From Polyangium aurulentum (GTDB taxonomy: Bacteria > Myxococcota_A > Polyangia > Polyangiales > Polyangiaceae), in NCBI GenBank assembly GCA_945875545.1, contig CAMCKZ010000004.1, forward strand, positions 1 to 64,000: 64,000 bases of DNA, given 5' to 3'. Position 1 is the stretch's first letter, and each line of letters begins with the position of its first letter. The notes under the pieces were generated by a model. That model ran no database searches and had not been told where the DNA came from. It saw only the letters and a list, made by a program, of their open reading frames with translations. Position numbers and translations under genes: made by a program. Below are positions 38,674 to 46,903 of the stretch, piece by piece.

Positions 38674-39273
38674 ATGACGCCCTTCGTTCAACGCGCCCTT
38701 TCGCAAGCGGGATTGCTGCCCATCCTCGACGCCCGCGCCGCCGGCGAGCCGGGGCACCTACGCGAGTTTCAGTCGCGCGCGCAGACGGCCGACTGGCTTC
38801 TTCTCGGCGCGCTCGCAGACGAAATTCGTTCGCGCGAAGTGGGGCGCGACGTTCTCGTTTTCGCCAATGCCCCGCTGCCCGCAGACCCACGCGCGGTGGA
38901 CCTCACGGGCACGGCCGCGGACGGGGGCATCGCGTTTCTGCGCGACACGGCACTCACGCGCATTTTCTCCGAACCTTGCGCGCGCATTCGCGTCGGCTGG
39001 GACGGCCTCGGCATGGAGTTCGCGCAAGTCGCGTTGGCTTTTGGAGCGAGCGAACTCTTCGGAGACGTGCGCTTCAAAGACGGCGAACTCGTCACCGTCG
39101 ACGCTCTTTTGGGCCACGGCAAGCGCTCCAATATGGCCCCGGCACAACTCGTGAAACGCCGTGAAATCGCTCGTTTTCTGTCGCGCGCCGGTCGCACGGC
39201 CCTCTTCGCCAATGCCGACGGAACGTTTGCACAATACACTGATGATGCCAACCCCGCGGACGCCCTCGCCTGA
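38674..39273 (+). CDS. Unknown protein with MqnC/MqnE-tail-like motif
   Basis: The 199-residue product starts at ATG 38674, 4 bases after the ubiX stop. I do not recognise a family. It has no signal peptide or membrane segment. Its middle carries MEFAQVALAFGASELFG, which resembles the tail signatures IAQIALRFGADDLDG of MqnE and VGQVALRFGADDFGS of the MqnC part in the same operon, but it lacks the CxxxCxxC iron-sulphur motif and the radical-SAM barrel. The N-terminal half (LPILDARAAGEPGHL, LLLGALADEIRSREVG) resembles the segment that precedes the radical-SAM core in those enzymes. It may be a non-catalytic partner or a cofactor-free remnant; function is unknown. Confidence 0.75.
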   Translation: MTPFVQRALSQAGLLPILDARAAGEPGHLREFQSRAQTADWLLLGALADEIRSREVGRDVLVFANAPLPADPRAVDLTGTAADGGIAFLRDTALTRIFSEPCARIRVGWDGLGMEFAQVALAFGASELFGDVRFKDGELVTVDALLGHGKRSNMAPAQLVKRREIARFLSRAGRTALFANADGTFAQYTDDANPADALA

Positions 39274-39311
39274 CGTTGCCGCGCCTTGTCTAGACCCTCG
39301 AACTCCCGCCC

Positions 39312-40484
39312 GTGAGCCATCTTATGACCGCACCAACCCTTGCCACCGTCTCCGAAAAAGTTCGTGCCGGCGAACGCCTAAACGCCGCCGACGCCCTCGC
39401 TCTTTTTCTCGAGGCCGACATTCTATCCATCGGGCAACTCGCCAACGGTGTTCGCGAAAAGCGCCACGGCAACGCCGCGTTCTTCAACAAGAACATGCGC
39501 CTTGAGGTCACGAACGTCTGCGTGGCCTCGTGCCTCTTTTGTTCTTTCGCAAAACTCGAAGCGCACATGCCCGGCGCACACACGATGTCCCTCGCCGAGG
39601 CGTGGCACGAGCTCGAAGTCCGCATGGACGATCCGCCAGGAGAAATCCACGTGGTTAACGGACTGCACCCGGGGCTTCCGTTCTCGTACTACGAAGATTT
39701 GCTCTCCGGTTTCAAGCGCATCAAGAGCGACGTTCACCTCAAGTGTTTCACCGCCGTCGAGATTCATTTCTTCGCGCAGCATTACAAGATGACCGTGCGC
39801 GAGGTTCTCGAACGCCTCGTGGCCGCGGGCCTCGGCAGCCTGCCCGGCGGCGGCGCTGAAATTTTTGCCCCGGAGGTGCGCACGCGCATCAGCGACGACA
39901 AAGCCACCGGCGCCGAGTGGCTTGAGGTGCACCGCGTTGCCCACGCCATGGGGCTCAAGACGAATGCCACAATGCTCTATGGGCACATCGAGACGTTTGA
40001 GCACCGCATCGATCATCTCCTGCAATTGCGCGCACTTCAAGACGAGACCGGCGGTTTTCAAGCGTTCATTCCATTGGCGTTTCACCCCGACGGCAACGGC
40101 ATGAAAAACCTCCCGGCACCGACCGCCATAGACGACCTACGTACGCTGTCTATTTCGCGGCTAGTCCTCGATAATTTCGATCACATCAAGGCCTACTGGG
40201 TGTCATCGACGCCCAAGATTGCGCAGATTGCCCTTCGCTTTGGTGCCGACGACCTCGACGGAACGATCGTGCACGAGACCATTTACCACGCCGCTGGCAG
40301 CACCTCACCGCAGGGCCTTGCGTATGGCGAACTCGTGCGCCTCATTCGCGAGGCGGGCCGTACGCCCATCGAGCGCGACACGCTCTACAATATTGTGAGG
40401 GAATTTGCACCCAATGAGGTGCCTGAGGCCGCCATGAAAGTTCGCGATCGCAAAGCCAATAGGCACCTCGCGGTGGTCTCATGA
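39312..40484 (+). CDS. mqnE: Aminofutalosine synthase (radical SAM)
   Basis: MqnE joins the chorismate-derived enolpyruvylbenzoate to SAM-derived adenosyl radical to give aminofutalosine. The 390-residue reading starts at GTG 39312 (ATG 39324 is also possible). The 4Fe-4S motif is CVASCLFC (Cys70, 74, 77), followed by the radical-SAM barrel (EIHVVNGLHPGLPFSYYEDL, LPGGGAEIF) and the tail KIAQIALRFGADDLDGT. It overlaps the next gene by 4 bases (ATGA). Confidence 0.93.
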   Translation: MSHLMTAPTLATVSEKVRAGERLNAADALALFLEADILSIGQLANGVREKRHGNAAFFNKNMRLEVTNVCVASCLFCSFAKLEAHMPGAHTMSLAEAWHELEVRMDDPPGEIHVVNGLHPGLPFSYYEDLLSGFKRIKSDVHLKCFTAVEIHFFAQHYKMTVREVLERLVAAGLGSLPGGGAEIFAPEVRTRISDDKATGAEWLEVHRVAHAMGLKTNATMLYGHIETFEHRIDHLLQLRALQDETGGFQAFIPLAFHPDGNGMKNLPAPTAIDDLRTLSISRLVLDNFDHIKAYWVSSTPKIAQIALRFGADDLDGTIVHETIYHAAGSTSPQGLAYGELVRLIREAGRTPIERDTLYNIVREFAPNEVPEAAMKVRDRKANRHLAVVS

Positions 40485-42364
40485 TGGCGCCGCTGCGTGT
40501 GGCGGCGGTCTCGTACCTCAATGCCCTTCCTCTCACCGCGGGGCTCGCGCAGAAGAGCGGCGTCGTCCTCACCGAGGCGCTGCCTTCCGAAGTGGCGCGC
40601 CGCCTTGCGGAGGGCGAGGCAGACGTCGCGCTCCTTCCCGTGGTGGCGGCGGCGGTGCTCGGCGACGTGGCCTTTCTGCGGGGAGCAGCCATCGGCTGCA
40701 TGGGGGCTGTGGAGAGCGTTTTATTGCTTGCAGAGTGCAACCCCGGTGAGATCACCGAACTGGCACTTGACCTCGCCTCGCGCACGTCGGTTATCCTTGC
40801 AAGATTGCTGCTAAAAGTGCGCTACGGCGTCGAGCCAAAGCTTGTGGGACTCGAGTCCGCCGAGGCGATTGCTTTCGTCCGGGGCACGCGCGCAGCGGTC
40901 GTCATTGGAGACCTTGCGCTCGAAGTATCGGAGCGATTTCCGCGCCGCCTTGACCTCGGCGCCGAGTGGTTTTCGTGGACGGGCCTCCCCTTTGTATTTG
41001 CTGCATGGTGCACGTATCCTCAACGCGTCACCGCCGCACAGGAGGCCCTGTTTCATGATGCGCGCATCGAGGGTCTCGGGGCACGCAGCGCGCTTGCCGA
41101 GCGTTTTTCTGCCGCGAGCGGCCTTGTGCGGGAGCGCGTCGATACCTATTTGCACACGTCCATTCGTTACGAATTTGGGGTCGCCGAACAGGCTGGTCTC
41201 CAGCGTTTCTTCGACGAATCGGCGCTCCACGGTTTTCTCCCCCAGGCCCAGGTTCGCCTGCTGGACGTCGAGAGGCACCGTCCCTCGACGCCCCCGAATC
41301 TCGACGGAATTCTCTCGCGGGCCGCCGAGGGTGCGCGACTTTCCGTGTCCGATGGTGAACGCCTTTTTCACGAGGCGTCGCTCTTCGATCTGGGGCTTGC
41401 CGCGGACATGGTGCGCCGGCGCAAACACCCCCAAGATGTGGTCACGTTCATCGTCGACCGCAATGTAAACTACACGAATGTGTGCACGACGAGTTGCCGC
41501 TTCTGCGCCTTCTACAGGCCCGTCGGCCACCCGGAGGGTTACGTGCTTTCGCGGGAGGTTCTTGGCCAAAAACTCCAAGAGGTCGTAGATGCGGGCGGCG
41601 TGCAAATTCTCTTGCAAGGTGGCCTCAACCCCGAGCTACCGCTCACCTGGTACGAAGACCTTTTTCGGTGGATGAAAAGCACGTTCAGGCTTGGCCTCCA
41701 TGCCCTTTCCCCCGAAGAGATTCTTCACCTCGCGGCGCTTGAACATTTGAGCGTGCGCGTGGTTCTTGAGCGCCTTCGCGCGGCCGGCCTCGACAGCGTG
41801 CCCGGGGGCGGCGCAGAGATTCTCGTGGACCGGGTGCGCCGACATATTGCCAAAACGAAGTGCCGCTCCGACGACTGGCTCGGCGTCATGCGCACTGCGC
41901 ACCAAATGGGCCTGCGCTCCTCGTGCACCATGATGTACGGCACCGTCGATACGCCGCGCGAACGCGTGCTGCACCTCGCTAAACTGCGCGAATTGCAAGA
42001 CGAGACCGGCGGCTTTACCGCCTTCTTTTGCTGGGATTACCAGTACGAAAAGGGCGTTCGACTGGCGCCCGGCGAGAACGGCACGCTCACGTATTTGCGC
42101 ACGCAGGCCCTCGCTCGCCTCATGCTCGACAACATCGATCACGTGGGTGCGAGCTGGGTGACGCAAGGGCCCGGAGTGGGCCAGGTGGCGCTGCGCTTCG
42201 GTGCCGACGACTTCGGCTCGGTGATGTTCGAAGAGAACGTCGTGTCGTCCGCAGGCACCTCGTTCCGCATGAACGCCGCCACCATGGAGGAGCGGATTCA
42301 TGCGGCGGGCTTCAAGGCCGTAAGGAGAAATGTTCGCTACGATTGGCTAACGGAGCCCGTATAG
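40481..42364 (+). CDS. MqnA-MqnC fusion: chorismate dehydratase / cyclic dehypoxanthine futalosine synthase
   Basis: The 627-residue protein fuses two futalosine-pathway enzymes. Residues about 3-260 are MqnA (VAAVSYLNALPLTAGL, EGEADVALLPVVA, VGLESAEAI, GLPFVFAAWC), which dehydrates chorismate to 3-enolpyruvylbenzoate. Residues about 272-627 are the radical-SAM MqnC with CTTSCRFC (Cys335, 339, 342), QILLQGGLNPELPLTWYEDL, PGGGAEILVDRVR and the tail GQVALRFGADDFGS, which makes cyclic DHFL. The two act at different steps (first and fourth), so the fusion is not simple channelling of a direct product. Both halves appear complete. Confidence 0.92.
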   Translation: MMAPLRVAAVSYLNALPLTAGLAQKSGVVLTEALPSEVARRLAEGEADVALLPVVAAAVLGDVAFLRGAAIGCMGAVESVLLLAECNPGEITELALDLASRTSVILARLLLKVRYGVEPKLVGLESAEAIAFVRGTRAAVVIGDLALEVSERFPRRLDLGAEWFSWTGLPFVFAAWCTYPQRVTAAQEALFHDARIEGLGARSALAERFSAASGLVRERVDTYLHTSIRYEFGVAEQAGLQRFFDESALHGFLPQAQVRLLDVERHRPSTPPNLDGILSRAAEGARLSVSDGERLFHEASLFDLGLAADMVRRRKHPQDVVTFIVDRNVNYTNVCTTSCRFCAFYRPVGHPEGYVLSREVLGQKLQEVVDAGGVQILLQGGLNPELPLTWYEDLFRWMKSTFRLGLHALSPEEILHLAALEHLSVRVVLERLRAAGLDSVPGGGAEILVDRVRRHIAKTKCRSDDWLGVMRTAHQMGLRSSCTMMYGTVDTPRERVLHLAKLRELQDETGGFTAFFCWDYQYEKGVRLAPGENGTLTYLRTQALARLMLDNIDHVGASWVTQGPGVGQVALRFGADDFGSVMFEENVVSSAGTSFRMNAATMEERIHAAGFKAVRRNVRYDWLTEPV

Positions 42365-42442
42365 TTTTGTCGCGTACATAGGTCATACTTGGTACGTGCA
42401 GTAACTATCACACAGCGATACCTAGGGCGTACGGTACATTTA

Positions 42443-43276
42443 CTAAAACCCGATACGTAGTGCAAACCGGGTGAACGGGCCGCTTAGGCCCAGATTTCCG
42501 AAGTCCATCGGCTGACGAACGACGTCTCCGACATCGGGCAAAGTGACGGAAAGACTGTGTTTTCCCGCGGCTGCGTAGCCACCCTCGAACCGGGCACCGA
42601 TGAGCACCGGGCCCAAACGCACGTGCGCATCGGCGCCGAGCGCGGCCTCGCCGAGGGCCTTCCACGATTTCGACGAGCCCCGTTCCTTGCCATTGTCGTA
42701 CTCGAAGGCCATCACTTCGCCGCCGGCTCCGATGGCTGCGACCGCGGAGATGTACTTCGAAAAATCGTAACCGGCCTCTCCTCGGACGACGACGCGGGTC
42801 ACGTCGATGTCGAGTTTTGCAGCGCGCGCGAGGCCGTGGGGTTTGTCGCTGCCCTCCGCGCCGAGGCTGAGCGACGCCGTCCACGGGCCGTCGTGGTAGA
42901 CCCGCGCGCGGAGGGTCAATCCGCCCATGGGCAGGTTGTTGGTCGCGGAGACGAGGCCGAAATTCGCGTCGCGGACAAACTGCGATCGCGAGGAGAATTC
43001 CAGGCTAACGCGCTCAGAGCCTGGAACCGCGGGTGGGGCGGCGGCCCGCACTTCGGGCGTGACGGCGGGGGTCGCCGCGAGAGGCGCCGCGGGGGTTGCT
43101 GCGGGGGTCACTGCCGGGGTTTCGACGGGCGTGGCAGCGGGGGTCACTGCGGGGGTCACTGCGGGGGTTTCGACGGGCGTGGCAGCGGGTGTGGCTGCGG
43201 GCGTTGCGGGCCCTTCATCGGCCCATACGGGGGCGGCAACAGCGAAAAGCGCGAGGGAGATAAGTTGGGGTTTCAT
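42443..43276 (-). CDS. Outer-membrane-barrel-like protein with Thr-Pro-Ala linker
   Basis: The 277-residue product has a signal peptide (MKPQLISLALFAVAAPVWA before DEG), a low-complexity linker of repeated A-T-P-A/V and E-T-P-A units (about 22-85) and a C-terminal beta-rich domain with alternating hydrophobic residues, ending in Phe (FALRIGF), as in outer-membrane barrels. No enzyme motif is seen. It is the last gene of an operon with two lipoproteins, with a TGATG overlap at its start. The rigid linker could hold a periplasmic N-terminus away from the barrel. Confidence 0.75.
   Translation of the reverse strand: MKPQLISLALFAVAAPVWADEGPATPAATPAATPVETPAVTPAVTPAATPVETPAVTPAATPAAPLAATPAVTPEVRAAAPPAVPGSERVSLEFSSRSQFVRDANFGLVSATNNLPMGGLTLRARVYHDGPWTASLSLGAEGSDKPHGLARAAKLDIDVTRVVVRGEAGYDFSKYISAVAAIGAGGEVMAFEYDNGKERGSSKSWKALGEAALGADAHVRLGPVLIGARFEGGYAAAGKHSLSVTLPDVGDVVRQPMDFGNLGLSGPFTRFALRIGF
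43040..43210 (-). repeat. Thr-Pro-Ala coding microrepeat
   Basis: Degenerate tandem copies of about 12-30 bases (plus strand gcgggggtcactgcgggggt and gggtttcgacgggcgtggca types) encode the linker of the barrel protein. Repeat number is likely variable between strains. Confidence 0.75.
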
Positions 43277-44928
43277 CAGCGAATGCCTTCGACAAGGAGG
43301 TCGTCCCAGCGCTTGCCGAGGCGCTCAGGATGGAGGGGATCAAACAGTGACAGACCTTGCGCCGGCGTTCCGTTGATGACCGCGATGACGGGGCTTCCGT
43401 CCGCACGATGCATTTCCCGTAGCGAGGCCAAGTCTGCGCCGGCGTTGAAAGAAGCGGACGTCAGATTCGTGAGGTTCATACTCGCAAACGTGCCGTCGCC
43501 GTCGCGCGGAACGATGAAAGCGCGCTGGCCATCGTTCGAGAGCGAAATGCCAGCTCTTCGGTTCGTGAGAACCGATGAAACCGCGCGGGTCGTCGTGTCA
43601 AAAAGCACCAGCTCCGCGCCGCCCGCCGAGACCGCCATGAACTTCGATGCGGTGCCTGGCACGGGCATCACCTGCTCCAGCGAACGAACGTCGACGAGGG
43701 AGGCCACCGCGCGATAGGGTTGATCCTCGGTTTTTGGGACGTCCCAAAGGGCAACAGCCGACGTATTCCCTTGTATGTGTGAAAGCATGACGGTGGATGT
43801 GCTCGCGCCCGCCAAGATTTTCAACTCGTTGTAGGGCCGCGCCAAGGGCACCGGAGTCGTCAGACTGGTGGCCGGATCTGCGAGGACGGCACGCCAAAGC
43901 GTGGGCGTTAGCGCGGCAATGCGCCGACCCTCGACGGTGGACAGGAAGGCGAAATCCGAGACGGGCGCGCCCATCGCCGTGAGGTTCACGACGGCACGAA
44001 GGTCGCTTTCGCCAGGCAGAGGAAACTCGTTCTTCGCGAGGGTCGCGGTCAACAGCGACGATTCTCCCGTGAGCGAGAACGCGACGCGCGCGTCTTTGTC
44101 GCTCAGCGGATCGCCGTCGTCGAAGCGTAGAAGTTTGGGAACGAGCGTGGATGTCGCACCGGCGGACGTCAGCGGTATTTTGAAATCTGGATGCGCGGCA
44201 TCGGCGAAAGCTGCCACCAGATCGATGAGGGTGACGTCTCGGGGACCAATGCCCACGGCGAACCGCTTGAGGCCACTTGGTGTGAGAAGTTCCGGGGAAA
44301 AAGTGATGCCGCGTGCCGCCGACGCGTTCCGCTCCAAGCTGCGAAGGAGGGGATTTTGCGCTGACGCGGGGGCCTTCAAGTTCACGAGCGCGATGGCACT
44401 CGGATTGACGACGATCGACGACGATGCACTTCCGAACTTGGTCGTGACCGCAACGTAAACACCCTCTGAATCAAGAGAGAGTTCCGTCAAGCCCGATGGA
44501 AGCGTGTAGTGTGCATCTTTTGCCGTGGCACCTTCCACGGTGACGACGATCAGTTCGGCCGGAATCGCCCCGGTCGTGCGCGTTTTTTCGACCCCCGACG
44601 TGAGGACGAAAATCGTTGACCTGTCCGCGGAAACCTCGAGGGCCACAAGGTCGCCGTTGAGAGGCAGGTACGTGCGGACGATTCCGCCGTCGACGGTGGG
44701 CAGTATCACCGCAAGGCGATTGGCCGCATCGTCCACCACGGCCAAGGCGCGATCGCCGAAAATGGCAACGCCCGTCGCGGCGACATCGCGCGCATTCGAT
44801 AGGGCTTTTTCACATCCGGCGAGAGAAACGGACAACGCGGCGAACGCAAAAGGGAGAAGGGCGCGGTTCATGGCGAGGGCCTTGGGCGAGGAAGAATGGG
44901 AACGCGGGGATGCGTGTGGGCGGCTCAT
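43276..44928 (-). CDS. Lipoprotein with propeller-like repeats (gene 2 of operon)
   Basis: The 550-residue frame starts at ATG 44928, which overlaps the upstream stop (ATGA). A second ATG at 44871 starts a textbook lipoprotein signal (hydrophobic core, lipobox LAGC, Cys at 39 of the long form), so translation may begin there instead. The mature protein is rich in beta strands in repeats of about 40-60 residues (VAIFGDRALAVVDDAANRLAVI, FVLTSGVEK, IALVNL, ISLSNDGQRAFIV), which look like blades of a beta-propeller. No catalytic motif is present. It is similar in style to the next upstream lipoprotein. Confidence 0.75.
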   Translation of the reverse strand: MSRPHASPRSHSSSPKALAMNRALLPFAFAALSVSLAGCEKALSNARDVAATGVAIFGDRALAVVDDAANRLAVILPTVDGGIVRTYLPLNGDLVALEVSADRSTIFVLTSGVEKTRTTGAIPAELIVVTVEGATAKDAHYTLPSGLTELSLDSEGVYVAVTTKFGSASSSIVVNPSAIALVNLKAPASAQNPLLRSLERNASAARGITFSPELLTPSGLKRFAVGIGPRDVTLIDLVAAFADAAHPDFKIPLTSAGATSTLVPKLLRFDDGDPLSDKDARVAFSLTGESSLLTATLAKNEFPLPGESDLRAVVNLTAMGAPVSDFAFLSTVEGRRIAALTPTLWRAVLADPATSLTTPVPLARPYNELKILAGASTSTVMLSHIQGNTSAVALWDVPKTEDQPYRAVASLVDVRSLEQVMPVPGTASKFMAVSAGGAELVLFDTTTRAVSSVLTNRRAGISLSNDGQRAFIVPRDGDGTFASMNLTNLTSASFNAGADLASLREMHRADGSPVIAVINGTPAQGLSLFDPLHPERLGKRWDDLLVEGIR

Positions 44929-46658
44929 CGGGCCCCCAATTCAAAACCGGTGAGGGTGTGGAGGAGCCCGGTTCCGAAGTCCACAAGGCTCATACGCCCC
45001 TGGGGATGCACTTGCGAAGCGAAGGCGCGTTGCACCGAGGGCACAAGACCCACGGACGTTGGCGGACTTGCGAGCTCGTAACGGCGCGCGGTGAGGGCCG
45101 GAACTTCGGCCACGTGCATGGCAAATGCGGAGCGTTCGTCGCTTCTTTCGAGCACCACAAATCTGTCGCTCGTCGGGCTCGTTGCCACCGCAGACACCTT
45201 GCCGGGCGTGGCCACGATGCGCGAAGGAAGCTCCGTTTTCAGCGGCACGAGACTAAAGGCCCCGATGGGATCGGACACCGTCAACGCGCGGGTTGGCTTG
45301 TGCAGAGCGAGGGCGTACTCGCCATTTGGCGTGGGAAATACCGCCAAAACAGGCGCGTAGGTGTCCACCACGCGGAACGTCGTGGGGGCTTGGAGGCTCA
45401 TGATCACAACGCGCCCCATGTCGATGCCATTGGTGTAGAATACAGCCATTGTTCCGTCCGCCGACACGGACGTCGAGGCCATGTCGGCCAGCGGCAAGTC
45501 TGTTCTCGTGGCCAAAGTTCCGTCGGGCGCGCTCACGGGAAACGTGTAGAATGCAGATACACGAAGAGTCCCCGCATCGATGGCGCCATCGACTGCTGCA
45601 TCCGCGCCGGCGTCTGGCGACGACGCAGCGACCGTAGGGCGACCGACCACCGCGTACACGGTGGTGCCGTCCGCAGACAGATCAAGGTCGCTGATGACGC
45701 CGCCGACGGTCACGGTGCGCTTCGACGAATCGGTGAGATTCACGATGTCGAAGCTTGCGGCGCCGCTGACGCGCAGCACGGCAAAGAGGCCATCTGGCGT
45801 GAGCGTGAACTCATATGGGACGGCAATTCCCGAGGGATCAATGCGCGTAATGGGCACGTGACGAATCACGCGAGGCACAATGCCGGCGACGCACTCGATC
45901 ATGGTGAGGCCGTCGCGCGAGGCCACGACTGCGCGCGTTCCGACCGAATTGAAGAGCACGCTAAACGGGCGATACCCGACCGCCAGGCGCGTGCCTCGGG
46001 CCGGCGACGCCACGCTCACCACGTCGAGCTCCTGAAATCCTTGGGTCAAAACGGCGCCCGGGCGCTTCGCGGCGTCCGTCCAGGCAATCGCAAAAACGCC
46101 CGTTCGAGACACGGCCCAGGCGTTCGCGGTCTCCGCCGTTTTCACGGTCTCGGTGGTGATGCGGCCATTGAGGTACCGAAGAATCGTCGCGTCGTTGGAG
46201 AGATCGTTGAGCACCGCGACCGTGTCGCCCGCGCCCGGAATGGCCACCATGTTGCCCGGGCCGTTGCCCGCACTCACCGAGACGCGTTCGAGCGTGGCTG
46301 CCCCAATCGCGGTCACCCGGCCCGACACGGCATTCGCCGACCAGATGACCGTTCCGGTGGCCGCCGGGGTATCGTAAACGCCCTCGACCTCGACTTCCGG
46401 TGGTGGTGCCGCTGCCCCCGAGCGACCGGCGTCGGAACTCCCCGCGAAATCCCCGTTTGCTCCACCGCTCGGGGGTGCCGGCGACTGCGCCGCATCGGAC
46501 CCCGCCGGGGACTCGGAGGCGCCCGCGCCGGAGGTTGATTCGGCCTCGGACGCACCACACCCGCCGGTAGCAAAGACCGCGCACGGCAGCGCCAGCGCGA
46601 CGGACAAAGGCAGACGCAAGTGAACAGGGAGGAGAAATGACCACATAGAAAACCTCAT
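44925..46658 (-). CDS. Lipoprotein with propeller-like repeats (gene 1 of operon)
   Basis: The 577-residue product has a signal peptide with lipobox ATGGC (Cys34), then a Ser/Ala/Gly/Pro-rich spacer (about 35-92) and a long region of beta-type repeats (WSANAVSGRVTAIG, VAVLNDLSNDATILRY, TRAVVASRDGLTMIE, ISDLDLSADGTTVYAVVG, SVSADGTMAVFYTNG), consistent with a beta-propeller of the kind found in surface lipoproteins. A second Asp/Ala-rich insert lies near 350-365. No enzyme motif is seen. It is the first gene of a three-gene operon that ends with the barrel protein, and its start faces glyQ across a 220-base divergent region. Confidence 0.75.
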   Translation of the reverse strand: MRFSMWSFLLPVHLRLPLSVALALPCAVFATGGCGASEAESTSGAGASESPAGSDAAQSPAPPSGGANGDFAGSSDAGRSGAAAPPPEVEVEGVYDTPAATGTVIWSANAVSGRVTAIGAATLERVSVSAGNGPGNMVAIPGAGDTVAVLNDLSNDATILRYLNGRITTETVKTAETANAWAVSRTGVFAIAWTDAAKRPGAVLTQGFQELDVVSVASPARGTRLAVGYRPFSVLFNSVGTRAVVASRDGLTMIECVAGIVPRVIRHVPITRIDPSGIAVPYEFTLTPDGLFAVLRVSGAASFDIVNLTDSSKRTVTVGGVISDLDLSADGTTVYAVVGRPTVAASSPDAGADAAVDGAIDAGTLRVSAFYTFPVSAPDGTLATRTDLPLADMASTSVSADGTMAVFYTNGIDMGRVVIMSLQAPTTFRVVDTYAPVLAVFPTPNGEYALALHKPTRALTVSDPIGAFSLVPLKTELPSRIVATPGKVSAVATSPTSDRFVVLERSDERSAFAMHVAEVPALTARRYELASPPTSVGLVPSVQRAFASQVHPQGRMSLVDFGTGLLHTLTGFELGAR

Positions 46659-46776
46659 GGTTGGGAGACGCCACGCTACCTCAATATTCGTGCCAAAGAA
46701 GAATTTGGCCTGTTCCCTGGAATATTGCGAGGAAAAGCCCCGTGCCGTATCGAATCAACCGGGACACGCGCAGCAG

Positions 46777-46806
46777 TTGGTGCGCCACATTGTGCCATTT
46801 TATGAC
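46777..46806 (+). promoter_or_regulatory. Sigma-70-like promoter of glyQ
   Basis: TTGGTG (46777-46782) and TATGAC (46801-46806) are spaced by 18 bases, 72 bases before the glyQ ATG. The match is moderate. The -10 lies inside a palindrome. Confidence 0.4.
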
Positions 46807-46810
46807 ACAA
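46790..46810. promoter_or_regulatory. Palindromic operator-like sequence over glyQ -10
   Basis: TTGTGCCA-TTTTA-TGACACAA is an inverted repeat with 7 of 8 pairs matching. Size and symmetry fit a site for a dimeric repressor or CRP/FNR-type regulator, and its overlap with the putative -10 would suit a repressor. Confidence 0.4.
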
Positions 46811-46837
46811 CGCCTTCTTTTTTTTGTGGACGGCGCG

Positions 46838-46903
46838 ATGAACGGCGGCGGCGCGTGGTTTTGTGGTAAGTGGAACCCATGCATTTCCAAGACATCATCC
46901 TGA
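46838..46903 (+). CDS. Possible Gly-rich leader peptide before glyQ
   Basis: A 21-codon frame starts at ATG 46838, in the glyQ leader, with three consecutive GGC glycine codons, then one more Gly ([14 protein letters not shown]...), and ends at TGA 46901-46903, overlapping the start of glyQ in another frame. Glycine codons before a glycyl-tRNA synthetase gene suggest a translation-coupled sensor of glycyl-tRNA. In a GC-rich genome such a run can be chance, and there is no clear SD. Confidence 0.25.
   Translation: MNGGGAWFCGKWNPCISKTSS

Noticed and set aside
44910-46538. 542-codon plus-strand frame opposite the first propeller lipoprotein
   Set aside because: His/Arg/Gly-rich composition typical of antisense frames in GC-rich DNA; the minus frame has a lipobox and repeated beta motifs.
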